A stretch of DNA of 40,553 bases from Cruorifilaria tuberocauda (Eukaryota; Nematoda; Chromadorea; Rhabditida; Onchocercidae): assembly GCA_013365365.1 (NCBI GenBank), contig JABVXU010000481.1, positions 1 to 40,553 on the forward strand, written 5' to 3'. Position numbers and translations under genes: made by a program. Below, piece after piece: positions 24,161-35,177 of this stretch. Position 1 is the first letter of the stretch. The number at the start of each line of letters is the position of its first letter. The notes under the pieces are model-generated. The model was not told where the DNA came from. It searched no databases and worked only from the letters and a program-made list of their open reading frames with translations.

Positions 24161-24250
24161 CCGGAACATATAACGCTGTCTGTGTTTCAGCTCATGACGT
24201 TAAATAATAACCAATAATCTTATTTTGAATTCGCCATTTTTATATAATTT
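24161..24250 (+). repeat. Dispersed repeat copy 2 (3' of tomosyn)
   Basis: This copy has GGAACATATAACG, CTGTCTGTGTTTCAGCTCAT and CTTATTTTGAATTCGCCATT, colinear with the copy at 22596-22679 apart from a small insertion. It lies about 210 bp past the tomosyn stop codon, so it may be in the 3' UTR or intergenic. Confidence 0.6.
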
Positions 24251-25719
24251 CATGCAGAAACAGGTGTTGTAAATGAATAATTCCATGTATTCAGTGTTTA
24301 CACTTTTCCATTCCTACTACTCAAGTATTTACTTGTGATTTGACTTTTTCATTTTAGAAAATTTTTTAGAAATTCCGTGCAATCTGTTTATAGCATATTT
24401 TTGTGTTTAAACTTTTCTAGTTCGTTCTATTCACTAGTTTCCGCTAGCCCTGCTCTTTTTTGTATCATAAAGTGTTTTTCTGTTGTGATTAGTAGTGTGT
24501 ACTTTGCAATAGAAGTACTTGAGAATGGCTCTTTTCCTTTTTTGGTAGTCTGATTCGAAAACTATCAAAATTTAAGTGTTTCCAGATATGTTGGGAGACA
24601 TCTTTTTCTTGGTGATTATTTGAAACTAAATTGATCTCGCCAAAACAATTTTGCTCTGACATCATGGATTGACGTCGTTGTGGTGGAATTAGAATAAGAT
24701 GAACTTTTTTCGTGAAGGTTTAAATGGCATAATGATAATGATGTCAAAATTCGAAATTTTATCTGAAAAAACAAATGAAATTCGAAATTCAGGATAAATT
24801 CTAAAATTCTATAGGACTTTAATACTTCCTGAAATTGTATATGAATTAATTTAGTAGAAATGAAAATAAGATAAAAATGCAAAAGCCTAACTAAAAATAA
24901 GTTGGAATAAATTATCAATTTCATATAAATAAATTTCCTCAGTGATCAAATTGTAGTCTTAACTAGATTGAATTTTTATAGTTAAAGGTTGTAAGGCAGC
25001 TCATGTGATAAATCTTTGTAAATCATAATCAACGTGGTTGTGCTTGGTTTTGTATTTATTTCTCTTCGTTTTTTTTTTCTAGCACCACAAATATTTTACA
25101 CATTTTTTTGCGACTCTTATAAATAATTATAAATAAACGGTATTCTCTTAGCAGCTATTTGATTTGTAATTGCTATCAATCATTGAAATATCACTCATGA
25201 TATTTTTTAATCTATAATATCGTCACTCTTAAATATAGCTTAAATAACAAATCATTTACCTCCTCATTAATTGTCTTAAATCTGCAGTATGTCACGGTAC
25301 AACAGTATAACACATGCGATTTTTAGAATGTAAGGTAACATCGTAGCTTTTTTTCTAAGTAATTACTTTAGTTTGAGTGATTTAAGAAGCATAAACGTTT
25401 ATAAATGTGACTTTGCGTGAATCAGCCTATTCGAACTATCCAGCTTAGCCTGAGTAAATTCTACCACATACAAGGCGGTGTGACTCCATATACTTTGAAG
25501 CTTGAGCGTATTTAATGTTTTGACGACTAATTTAGTCTGAAATGCTTCACCTATAGTATACCTACGATGACTCTTATGATTTCCAGATTTTTGCTTTGAA
25601 TCACAATACCTAAATTAGAACTGAGTTCATCCAGTGTCGCCTATTTTACACACTGCGGTCAAACAATTTTCATACGGTGTGCGGTCGTAGTAGCACAAAG
25701 AGTATTTAGTTTATTTGAT

Positions 25720-25832
25720 GGTTTGGATTAGAGGGAAGGTAGTGAGAAATGTAAGTTATTTCGGGAGGAGGAGTTCATGGGTGCGATTCCGGAAGGTTGC
25801 CAAGGGAACGGTTAGATAGTCTTTTTTTCGTG
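25720..25832 (+). ncRNA. Possible small Pol III transcript (weak)
   Basis: In a locally GC-richer stretch, GGTGCGATTCC (about 25780-25790) differs at one position from the Pol III B-box GGTTCGATTCC. A T7 run follows about 35 nt later at 25822-25828 and could terminate Pol III. An A-box is not convincing and I cannot fold a known RNA from it. This is an unassigned candidate only. Confidence 0.15.
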
Positions 25833-26090
25833 GGGGTCAAGGATTAATGATCTAATTTATCTTAACTAACTAGATCATGGTTTTTCATTCTGTCGATTTT
25901 CCAGAAATATGTCTGTTTGGGTCCTGGAATTGAGATGTTCAGTTGAATAGAAAATTTACTTGAATAATTGGACATGACTAGCACCGGTTAATATAAATAA
26001 ACTCTTCATCCTCAAATAGTTTCGGTACCACAGATCTGAATATTTGGTTGGTAACTTCTATTCGGTATGTAATCAAATGATATGAATGTT

Positions 26091-26113
26091 TTTTTTCCTA
26101 AGGTTAATCAAAA
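26091..26113 (+). promoter_or_regulatory. Likely SL trans-splice acceptor and 11-nt leader of rpl-14
   Basis: TTTTTTCCTAAG ends at 26102, and the rpl-14 ATG follows after only 11 nt (GTTAATCAAAA). A polypyrimidine-AG so close to the start codon, with no upstream coding exon needed, is the usual arrangement for SL1-trans-spliced ribosomal protein genes in nematodes. Confidence 0.6.
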
Positions 26114-27313
26114 ATGGTATGCAAACGGATGGTAGAAATCGGCCGCGTGGTCTTCATTGCCAAAGGTGATGGAAATGGAAAACTTGCAGCAATTGTTGAT
26201 GTAGTTGATGGAAATAGAGTTAGTTTTCAGTTTATATGCTGTATTTACTCCGTGACTGATATAGTGATATTCTAAGCCTCTTATGCGTGATTAACTACTA
26301 ATATTCATTCTTAAAGTTATGCAGTTATTAATCCACATGATATATCGGAACTCTTTAGCAAAAATATTTTCCTTCTGAAGATTTTATTCTATACAGGGTT
26401 TAATAAATATGGAAGAAAATGATAAGTTATTCGAAGTTTCATCACTGAAACGGGTTTGATGTATGATGAATTTTCAGGCCTTGATTGACGGACCATGTAC
26501 GGGAGTAAGACGTTCGGTTCGTAATTTTAAAGATCTTCACTTGACGAAATTTCGTATTCCACTGAGACATGGCATGCGTACAAGAAATGTCAGAAAGGCA
26601 TTTGATGAAGCAAAAATTAGTGAGAAGTGGAAAGAAACTTTATGGGCACAAAAGCTCGCCAAAAAAGAAATTGTAAGTGTTGTTTATTCATACTTATAAT
26701 TTTCGATTTTAATTTCTAACCTGACTGCAGTATGCAAAAATCGGTTAACAATTTTCCTTCCGATTTTTTTAGTAGAAGGAGAGGCGGTTTTATTTACAAT
26801 GGATATTCATATGAAGCTGCCTGTCGTGGCACATCAGTTTTTTTTAATGATATAGAATGTGATATTTAATCTTTGAGAATTCAGTATTATAATGAGAAAT
26901 GATTTTGCGAGAGATATTGTATCGGTTATTACTCTTCATCCGAACATTCAATGTGTTATTACGTAAAAAGATTGCTTGTAACGAAGTTATTAACTAATAT
27001 CTGGAAGTTAGTATCTGGAGTTAATGTCTGGAAGTTGAAAAGAAGTCACTTTATAATATGGATTCCAATTAATCCTTAGGTTCGTACATCAATGCATTTC
27101 GAGTGGTATTGTTGCTGGTTCAGGATATTTTCTTATTGCAAATACAGTGTTTGACTTTTCACTTTTTAAATGTTAATGCTTCATTTTTAGAAAGCAAAAA
27201 TGACCGATTTTGATCGGTTCAAATTGATGCGTGCCAAGCAGCTGCGAAACAGGTTGGCGCGGTTGCAAATGGCCAAATTACGCAAGATAAAAAAAGCTGA
27301 GAAGGAGAAATAA
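26114..27313 (+). CDS. rpl-14: 60S ribosomal protein L14 (eL14), 3 exons
   Basis: This is a structural protein of the large cytosolic ribosomal subunit. The exons are 26114-26218, 26478-26672 and 27191-27313, all in phase 0, giving 140 aa. That is close to the short nematode form; mammalian L14 has a long Ala/Lys-rich tail that is absent here. The N-terminus (residues 1-35) carries the KOW-like barrel sequence VEIGRVVFIAKGDGNGKLAA. Family hallmarks RALIDGP (about 35-41) and KAKMTDFDRFKLM (about 101-113) are present, followed by a basic helix ending KKAEKEK. The start is set by the acceptor 11 nt upstream and by the MVCKRMVEIG start, which matches the family's MVFRRFVE-type N-terminus. Its neighbour on the opposite strand is convergent. 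Confidence 0.97.
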
Positions 27314-27352
27314 ATGTTTGTTCACATAGTTGGCTTTTATATGTTAATTAAA
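27309..27352 (+). terminator. Candidate poly(A) signals of rpl-14
   Basis: AATAAA at 27309-27314 overlaps the TAA stop, and ATTAAA occurs at 27347-27352. The second would give a 3' UTR of about 50-60 nt, which suits a nematode ribosomal protein gene. The first would leave almost no UTR. Confidence 0.35.
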
Positions 27353-27931
27353 ATGAAGTTATTGTTTGCAGTTACGATAAATGTATAAAAATTTGCTTCC
27401 GGACTACAAAATATTTTTACCTTTTTCGGAGTTTAATTTGCAGTGGCAAGAGGCTTTTCTTATATTTGAAAGCATAATGGAGCATAATACAAGTTCCTCA
27501 TACGATGTAATACAAGAAAATATTAGGCAATGAAGTATAGCTCTTTTTAATACAAAAATGGTAATCACGACCAATAGGAAAATACAATCGAACCAACAGA
27601 CAATTGTTCCATAAGTTCAATCTCTAAGCAACATTCCAGAACATTCCAAAATCTGTAGCTTGCAGTAAATAAAAGAACTTTTAATGGCTGTAGAAAAATA
27701 TCAGAGTGTAGATTTGAGGAAACCTTAACTTTATCTCGAATTATACTATTTTTAAATAGCGTGCTGCTAAGAAGTAAAAGTTTAATTTTAGTCCTAAATG
27801 ACGTAACTGAATTTATCGCTTCCTGGAATCAAATTTCAATAGAATTGTTCAAACATGAAATTCATAGTTACGGTACAATATATGTAAAAAATTAGATATT
27901 TGCTATCACTGTTTCTGTTTCTGAATAGTCT
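27314..27931. other. Convergent 3' flanks of rpl-14 and the LETMD1-like gene
   Basis: There are 618 bp between two convergent stop codons. On the minus strand, ATTAAA (complement of 27781-27786) lies about 150 nt past the LETMD1-like stop and could serve as its poly(A) signal. No coding or RNA gene is seen. Confidence 0.45.
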
Positions 27932-30900
27932 TCAACCTTCGGCAGCATTTTTCAATGCAGTTTCAAAGACAGGTACATGCAAGAAAAGAGACGTTTTCAA
28001 GTGTGGATCTGTAATCATACAGGAGCTATCACTTGAATTATTCTTTTACCCTCAACTTTTTGAAATCATAGCTAAACAACAACAGTGGTAGATAGTAGTT
28101 TACTTACCGGTCAAATGCTGAACCCAGTTTTTCAGCAAACACTTCATCTTTGCCTCTGATAAGCCATCATATTGAAGACGTCGTAGATAAAATTGCTAAT
28201 AATGTAATAAAGCAGTAGATGATATCTCAACAACATGAAAAAATATGGCGACGAATATTTCGAAATCAACATTTTCTTAAAAAATCAAAAACTTTTCTCA
28301 CCTCATACAACTGTTGTTCATTCATCATATCGATCGCGCTAGCTTCGCTTTTCAGCAAATAATCCAAACATCGCAATATTTCTGCTCGATCATGAAGTGC
28401 GCGAACACCAGTAGTAAATAAACTTACTCGATGAAGCTTTGATAAGTGATACTGAAATTACATAAATTGAACTTGAAAAAGCTGAGGAAAATATCTCGGC
28501 GAAAAAATGATCCTCACATTTCGCATTTTCAACTGAAAATTTCTTACCAAGTGTCCAAGTGAATAAGTACTTAGTTCCGGCAACTCCAATTTCTTGAGTT
28601 CTTTTAGTGGGGCTTGCACATTAACATCCTATAAAAGCCTTTTTTCCTTTCCTACTAATACAGCAGACAATAAGGTTAACACAGCAGCATTCCTCAGTAA
28701 GTGAATAAGGATAAATTTTGAAAGAGAACATAGATAACTATTTCAAAAGTTAAAACAATTAAGGAAAGTGAAGAGTAGTTTCAGAACAGAAAATAATTGT
28801 AACATAAAAACTGAAATTTTGAGGATCCTGTTTTTCGCATTTAAATCAATTGTAAAAACCACACACCAAATTTCGGAGATATTTCCGCAATGGTTCAAAG
28901 TGCATTCGCGCTGTATGCCTTAGACTTGTTGACCAAAATTTTTTTCTCTGATCATTCGTCCAAAAATGCCGAGTTAAGACTAATCGTGGAAAGAGCACCC
29001 TTCAAATGAAACAATTGGATAAACATGGAAAGCAAATAAACAAAGCCAAAACAAAACTTGTCAAATGAATCCAAAACTTAAGTCAGTGTAACTTTTACAA
29101 TCCATGCATTAATTGAACTAATCTATAAGAGGGAAAAAAGAATTGCAAACCGTGCAAGTAATGTTAAAATTAGCGAAAAAAAATAAAAATTTAATGGCAT
29201 GCATTTGAAAATCTAATAGCAGTGATAATTCAGCTCCCTTGACCAGCAGTGAGATATATTTTTACGTTTTATAAATTTGCAAAAAAATTTTAACTCATAA
29301 TAAGAATGATATTTTTGAAGTAATCACTAGCCTGAGAAAAATACAGAAACGAAAAAAGTTGGGTGAAGAAACATATGTAAAAAAATAGAAGAATGAGAAA
29401 ACGAATAGAAAACGAAATCAAAAACTAAACTGAAATGAAGAAAGCTTACACGGCTAACGCGAAAATGTAAACGGTGAGTGGCAATGGCATAAAGATCATA
29501 ATAACTGCCAATTTCAGCAATTCTTCTTTAGTCTAAAACAAAGTTGAGAAGATTTATATGCTTCTGAAAGAAATGAGACTGAATAAATTTTTACAACATT
29601 TGATTTGAACTTAAGAATTAAGAAAAGTAATCTAAAAATGATTAGGGACTAAAGTTAAGCTATAACAACGTTTGGCGCAAGATATTGGGAAAGTAACGAT
29701 CGATAAACAGATGAAGTCAAAAAAAGTAGCATGTTCAAAAGATATTGTGGCCCTCGAAGGACATAGTTATAGAAGAATTTTATGCAGAGGGTAGTGAAAG
29801 AGTAGCAAGTTACCACCACCAAATTTTAAGACTAATAAACGAATCTTATCTCCACCTGAAATCATGCATTCTTAACAATCAAAAGCAACTTTTACAATAT
29901 CTCAGGTGCCTATGATAATCAGAAACTAGTTGGCTTCAATGCATCCTATAGATTTGTACTAGAAGAAGCATACTATGCATGTAAATAATGCCAAATCTGG
30001 TAGAAAGTGTTTTGACAAAAAGGACAGAATCCCAATATTTTCATGCAAAATCCAAATGAAAACACAACTAATAATAAAACAGACACACACATCATTGTAA
30101 CGCACAAAGACAAAGAAGACACACAAGCATTAAGATATCCTTTAAATTGAGAAATAATTTAAAATGATTTCAAAAAAATAAGAAAAAGGCAATAAACTCA
30201 CAACAGCACGCAGAGGCTCTCGCCCACTACCGGTATTTGAAGTAACACTAATAGTGTGATTATATGCGTTATTTCCGAAGGGCACTGAATTTTTTTGAAA
30301 TGTAATTAAATGAATTTCATTCAAATATATATTTCGTTGTCGTTCACCTCCAAAGCCTATTATTATATGCGTTAGTGAGCCTAACGTTAAGAAATGACAC
30401 GTTTCTAATTCATTCCACTGATGATATTATAATGCGCCATCAGAGTGATGGCAGTTTACGCAAACAACATCTAGCAAAGGTTACCTTTAGATTTCTCACA
30501 GTAAAATCAATTAGTTAATTTCATTTTAAATCGTACACAATACACTCTACACATGCTACTTTTTCTTCTCAAATTTCTACTGATAGATGAGCAAAAATGG
30601 CAAACCTGAAGAAGAATTTCCAATTCAGATCGTTTAAGTTCTGATATTTGTCGTGTGTTGTTTCGTAAGTCTTTCCTTAACCGATAATATGTTTTTATAT
30701 CAGACCAGCACCATTTGCATCCTAAAAAGAAGAAAAATCTAACGATAACAGTACAAAAATTTCCAGCTGTCAAGAAAGCGAAAATTCATTTCTAATGATC
30801 GACAAATAAAAATCCTTAACAATTATCTTTTAATCATGAATTGTAGAATCTAAATTGATTAGCAATGAAAAAATGCAAAATATTCTAATAATTATCTGCA

Positions 30901-31418
30901 AAGAAAATCTGAAAAAACTTTATCCAAATGTTGTTTAAATGCAAGTTATCATGCGAGAAGCAGCATTATTTGGTGATATAAATTAAAATAATATATATTT
31001 GTGTGTTAACTATGAGATACCATATGTACTTTGCTCTTTCGTGAACTTTGCCCTTTTCGTTAACGACAACTTTACCAGTGTCCTGCTACATACTAATCTA
31101 TTTTATCCATCCAAAATTTATTAAAGAAAAATATCAAAAAAGCGAAAAAACAAAATCCATACCATTAATGACCATTTTTTGAACAGCATAAACTTTAGGA
31201 TATCGTCGTGATAAGAATGATTCATATCGTTCCATCCATCCTCCTGGCTGTGGCTTGTTATTAGCACTGGAACTTAAATAATTTTTGGAGAAATTATCAT
31301 TTCTCATCCATAATTGCAATACCATACATTGTGGTACTTTATCATTTCTTAACCGTAAATCTAATGATATCAATCTGTAACCAATACTTGATGCTTGAAT
31401 GTTCCGTATTATTAACAT
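27932..31418 (-). CDS. LETMD1: LETMD1-like LETM1-domain mitochondrial protein, with mutually exclusive exons
   Basis: LETM1-domain proteins sit in the mitochondrial inner membrane with a matrix ribosome-binding-like domain. The exons on the minus strand are 31163-31418, 30606-30721, then either 30202-30284 (3A) or 29450-29532 (3B), then 28867-28999, 28548-28628, 28302-28451, 28108-28195 and 27932-28008. All phases close, giving 327 aa (human LETMD1 is 360). Residues 1-50 are basic and poor in acids, as in a targeting sequence. RYESFLSRRYPKVYAV (64-79) and the following SDIK segment match the start of the LETM1 region. Exon 3A or 3B gives a membrane segment (125-151), then LFPRLVLTRHFWT (154-166), a family hallmark. 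The C-terminal third keeps the YLRRL..DGLSE..MKCLLKNWVQHL pattern. The start ATG lies 12 nt after a TTATTTTCAG acceptor. An upstream coding exon joining in frame at 31430 cannot be excluded. Confidence 0.88.
29450..29532 (-). other. LETMD1: Alternative exon 3B of the LETMD1-like gene
   Basis: This 83-nt exon has the acceptor TTGTTTTAG and the donor GCCGT|GTAAGC, starts in phase 0 and ends in phase 2, the same as 3A. It encodes TKEELLKLAVIMIFMP then LPLTVYIFALA. The TKEEL-type start, followed by a hydrophobic stretch with two prolines, looks closer to the usual LETM1-family membrane segment than 3A does. It joins the constant exon as ...V-V-LFPR. Confidence 0.8.
30202..30284 (-). other. LETMD1: Alternative exon 3A of the LETMD1-like gene
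   Basis: This 83-nt exon has the acceptor AAAATTCAG and the donor CTGTT|GTGAGT, starts in phase 0 and ends in phase 2. It encodes CPSEITHIITLLVLLQ then IPVVGESLCVL, a hydrophobic segment with one Pro and an internal Glu. Joined to the next constant exon it reads on as ...L-V-LFPR. If followed by 3B it reaches a stop after six codons, so the two cannot share a productive transcript. Confidence 0.65.
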
Positions 31419-31442
31419 CAGATGACTGATCTGAAAATAACA
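31419..31442 (-). promoter_or_regulatory. Acceptor and 12-nt leader of the LETMD1-like gene (possible SL site)
   Basis: On the minus strand TTGTTATTTTCAG ends at 31431, and the ATG at 31418 follows 12 nt later. This is typical of an SL trans-splice acceptor. The 12 nt are in frame and open, so the site could instead be a cis acceptor joining an upstream coding exon. Confidence 0.5.
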
Positions 31443-32855
31443 AAAATAAAAGGAGTATTCAAGCTATTTAAATGATAATCAAATATATACATCTTCTTTA
31501 ATTAATTATTTTAATTTTCCTCGCCTTTATCTTTACACTTTCTAATTAACACATCTAAAATAACTGCACTGAATATGCGAATAGAAACAATTATCTGTTT
31601 AAATAAAAAGAAAAAAAATAATTTGACTAACAAGTAACGAAATAGGCTCATTATATCGATTTGCGACAGGTTGAAAGATAGAAATGAGGAAATTCGACCT
31701 CTAATATTTTGTAAATAATTGTAATGTATTGTAAATACCGTAAAAACTTGTAAATAATCTAATATCGATTGGTACTCGTAAATAACCCAATAATAAGAGA
31801 TACCTTAAAATGTAATATTACTTTACCGTTCTTACCAGTATCTCAGTACCTTACGAATACTTTAATTAAAATCTTACAATGAAATCTAGTGGACTATTAT
31901 TTTATAATAGAAATATCAATGAAGATATCAATTACAAAAACCTGTATTAACATTTATATCATCCTACGACATAATGAACAAAAAAATAAACCAGGCAGGC
32001 AAAACTGATAACATAAACCTCTAGCTGATCAAAAAAAAAAATCAACAACAAATATTAATAAACAAGAGGATTTCTTCATGCAAACAAACAAACAACAGTG
32101 AAAAATAGAAACCTGAAATTGAATCAATAAAAAAAAATGCAAAACATCCCGAAAATAGAATAACTAGAATAAATTTGATAAATTTGAATCACAAATAAAT
32201 CAAATTATCACGAGAAAAATCAATCAATAAAATTACTAGAATAACTTATAAACCTATGATATCATTTTTCTCAACATCTTTCTAGCGTTTTGTTTTTCGT
32301 TATATCGTTGTGTGATATAGTTTTTTTTTTTAATTCTTAAATTATAAATGTTACTTACTTTTCCCTTATATTCAATAGAGATATGAGGTCATCTATGAAT
32401 CCTATAAAATAACTTTTTTTCTTCTAAGAACTAGTAACTAACCAAGCAATAAGGTAAGAAAGAACCTTTAAAATTTTAATAAAGTAATATAAAGTATTAG
32501 TAATATTCAAGGTAAAAAAGAATTTTCGAAATTTTAATAAAGTAATACAAAGTATTAAGTAATAATTATCATTTCAAAATAGTTTTCTTGAGATTAAAAA
32601 AAAGTAATCGAATAATTTTATGTGTAAAAAGAAACGATTCGTTCTTATTTTTCATTTATCTTTTCGTTCGTTCATTTTACTTTAATCACAATGAGTTACT
32701 GATAATATTGATAATAGTATTGATGAATGAATTTGAGTGATTTGAAGCATTTAGCAGTAAATAAATGAATGAATGAAGAAAACGAAATGTAAAAGAGCTA
32801 ATCATAATGTTAACAACTGAAACTTATTAATGTTATCACATTAATATGCAATAAA
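31443..32855. other. AT-rich flank upstream of the LETMD1-like gene, no gene seen
   Basis: The sequence is AT-rich with short duplicated words (for example TTGTAAATAAT at about 31710-31760, and AAATTTTAATAAAGTAATA at about 32467 and 32530). It probably holds the promoter of the minus-strand gene, but no specific element is recognised. Confidence 0.5.
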
Positions 32856-32900
32856 AGAGAAGGAGACAGAGAGAGAGAGAGGGAGGGAGAGAAAGAAAAG
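32856..32900 (+). repeat. (GA)n-rich microsatellite
   Basis: GAGAAGGAGACAGAGAGAGAGAGA continues into GGGAGGGAGAGAAAGAAAAG. It is a purine-only tract on the + strand. Confidence 0.9.
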
Positions 32901-33589
32901 AAAGTAAACAGATCTTTGGCAATTGATCAGTTTGTCACATGTTTGCTTCTTCTTTTTTTTCTTTACTTTTATTCTATATCATTCTTGATCATAGTGTTAG
33001 CTAATTTTAAACTGATAACATCACACATTACCTTTCAACAATTCTTTTGTTAAATTTGTTACTTTGTTCGATTGATTTTAATTATGTACGTAATATGTTA
33101 TGCGTAATATGCATGTATAATTACAGGTGGATTACAGGCAGAATAATAAGTATAGGTAGATTAATATATGAAATAAAAATATAGATAAATTGTTGCATAA
33201 TATACGAGGTTAATTAAGTTCAAGTTAATTAAGTATGAGTTTAATCAAGTTATTTTACTGATAAATATTAATAAGATACATGAAATGAGGTAATAAGTTA
33301 ATTATTCTATCTAATGATTTTCATTTGATAATCACATTTATTTCAATTTGTATTTTAATACTGAAAAAACAAAAAAGCTTTTATCTCAAATATGATTAAT
33401 TTGGTTTTTAAATTTGCAAAATCGATATAAATTAAAATTGAATTCAGAAATATCAATCAAGCTATTTGGAACTAAATTTTAATTGAGCTTTTAATTAATT
33501 CTAATTAATTCCAATTAATACGATTTAGCAATTATTAAGAATGCTTTAGTTGATTAAGTTCATAATTGTGTACTTGTACATATATCGAC
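32901..33589. other. AT-rich gene-poor tract, no gene seen
   Basis: No gene is seen. Short slipped duplicates of TTAATTAAGTTC/TATGAG-type and CTAATTAATTC words are present around 33210-33250 and 33490-33520. Confidence 0.5.
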
Positions 33590-33800
33590 CGTATATTATA
33601 ATCAATAATTAATAATCGATCGATTTATTTATAATTTTTTGAATAATATAATCAATAATTAATAATCGATCGATTTATTTATAAGTTGTCGTATAATATA
33701 ATCAATAATCAATAATCGATCGACTTATTTATAATTTTTTGAATAATATAATCAATAATTAATAATCGATCGATTTATTTACAATTTGTCGTATAATATG
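33590..33800. repeat. 50-bp tandem array in ABAB (100-bp) higher-order form
   Basis: ATCGATCGA recurs at 33615, 33665, 33715 and 33765, exactly 50 bp apart, each preceded by ATAATCAATAATTAATA-type sequence. Units 1 and 3 continue as ATAATTTTTTGAATAA. Units 2 and 4 continue as ATAAGTTGTCGTATAA or ACAATTTGTCGTATAA. The units therefore alternate A-B-A-B, implying that a 50-bp dimer diverged first and was then duplicated as 100 bp. Three of the four units carry the 12-bp palindrome AATCGATCGATT; the third has GACTT instead. Confidence 0.9.
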
Positions 33801-35177
33801 ATCAATAATGGTTCAAATAAATTTTAAACGGAAAATTCAAAGAATGAATGATGATGATAATTTTCGCCAAAAACACTGTAATTAATAATTGATCACTTGT
33901 AAAACAGTTATATATGATAAAATACGAAATAGTAATGATAAAAAGAGTAAATGAAAAGAGGAGAAATAAAAATGGAGTCAGTGTAAAAGTAAAACTTCGA
34001 GGTCATTATCAGGTAACATTGAATATCATCGAACTGTTCTTAAAAAATCATGGTTTTTTTTTTCACTACCCTTTCGCATCGTTTTTTAAAAAAATTTTTG
34101 TAAAGTAAATTTGACATTCAACCTATTTCATCATGGCCACTTTTTTTTTCATGCAAAAATTAAATTAATATCTTTAAATTCCTGAAATTTATGCTCATTC
34201 ATTATTGCTAGATTTTATGATTTCTCTTATCGTTCGACTTATTTCAAACTTATCGAAAGTTCGATAATTAATATTTTACAGCAGCTCTTCATTTAGAACT
34301 GTACTATGAATAATACTTTGTATATTTGTCAATTTTGAATGGTATTTTTCCTTTTTAATCAATTTGATTGTTAATTTTACAAAATCGATATTGCTATATT
34401 TTGTGGATGGAATAATGTTGTTCAGTTTCGAAGAGATAATTTTGAAAATTTATTTTAAGAATTAAATTATTTTTATAATTAAAAGAGCAATAAAAAGTAT
34501 GAAAGAAGCCTTCAAATGCATAATTTTAATTTTGTTGAAATTTATTTCAGAAAATTACATTTTCAGGAATTTTTTTTTTCTTTTTCTCTTTGCAAATACT
34601 AAGTTATTTTCTTCTAAATTTTCTTATCTCCTAAATTTAAAATTTAACTCAATAGCACTTCTTTTATTTCACTTATTGTTTATTAATAATCAAAGTGATA
34701 ATTTAAATTGAATTATCGGCAATTCCTATCAATAATAATGCTCTGTTATTTTAAAACTTAATTTAATTTACATTGCTTACAAGAGTGTTAATTTTTGCTT
34801 CAAAATTTAATTTTATTTATTATTTAGCAAGAAAATAAATAAAATTTTTTGTATTTCATAAATTTATATCCAGAGTTATTTTTCTTTATCATTCGTTATT
34901 TACTAAGTTGATTTAATTTCTAAAATTTTCAAAGCTGGAAGTAAATATAGCTATATTTCGTCCATGGAATAATATAAGTTATTGAGTTTTGAATAAAATA
35001 AATTTGAAAATTTATTTTAAGCAGTAAAATTTACTTTTATTGATTGATTTTATTGATTGAAATTGATTTATTATGCTAAAACGTTATCTTATCATAAAAC
35101 AATAACTTGCCGGCGATAGTGTTTCTTTAAGCATTGGGAATGAGTTGATGCGATTTCGTTTGAGAGATGTGGAATAG
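33801..35177. other. AT-rich gene-poor tract, no gene seen
   Basis: The low-complexity open frames near 33914-34108 and 34499-34711 lack any domain and any supporting splice structure. No RNA gene or array is recognised. Confidence 0.5.

Larger units (their letters stand above)
23949..26101. other. Tomosyn 3' flank and rpl-14 upstream region
   Basis: About 2.15 kb lie between the tomosyn stop and the rpl-14 leader. The tract holds the dispersed repeat copy noted separately, then AT-rich sequence to about 25,300. A less AT-rich stretch follows at about 25,400-25,850. No splice-linked coding segment is recognised. An AATAAA-type word near 25131 is too far from the stop to be assigned with confidence. 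Confidence 0.5.

Noticed and set aside
26673..27190. Possible snoRNA in rpl-14 intron 2
   Set aside because: Ribosomal protein introns often host snoRNAs, but I could not find a paired C (RTGATGA) and D (CTGA) box or an ACA-type hairpin. The intron instead has a short TCTGGAAGTT repeat at about 27000-27040.
27900..28091. 63-codon + strand frame MLSLFLFLNSLQ...
   Set aside because: It is the complement of the last LETMD1-like coding exon and its intron; the minus-strand exon closes the family-like C-terminus in phase.
29533..30201. Search for a third alternative exon between 3A and 3B
   Set aside because: Acceptor-like sites exist on the minus strand, for example before GTGGAGATAAGATTCG, but each reaches a stop quickly or lacks a donor in phase 2.
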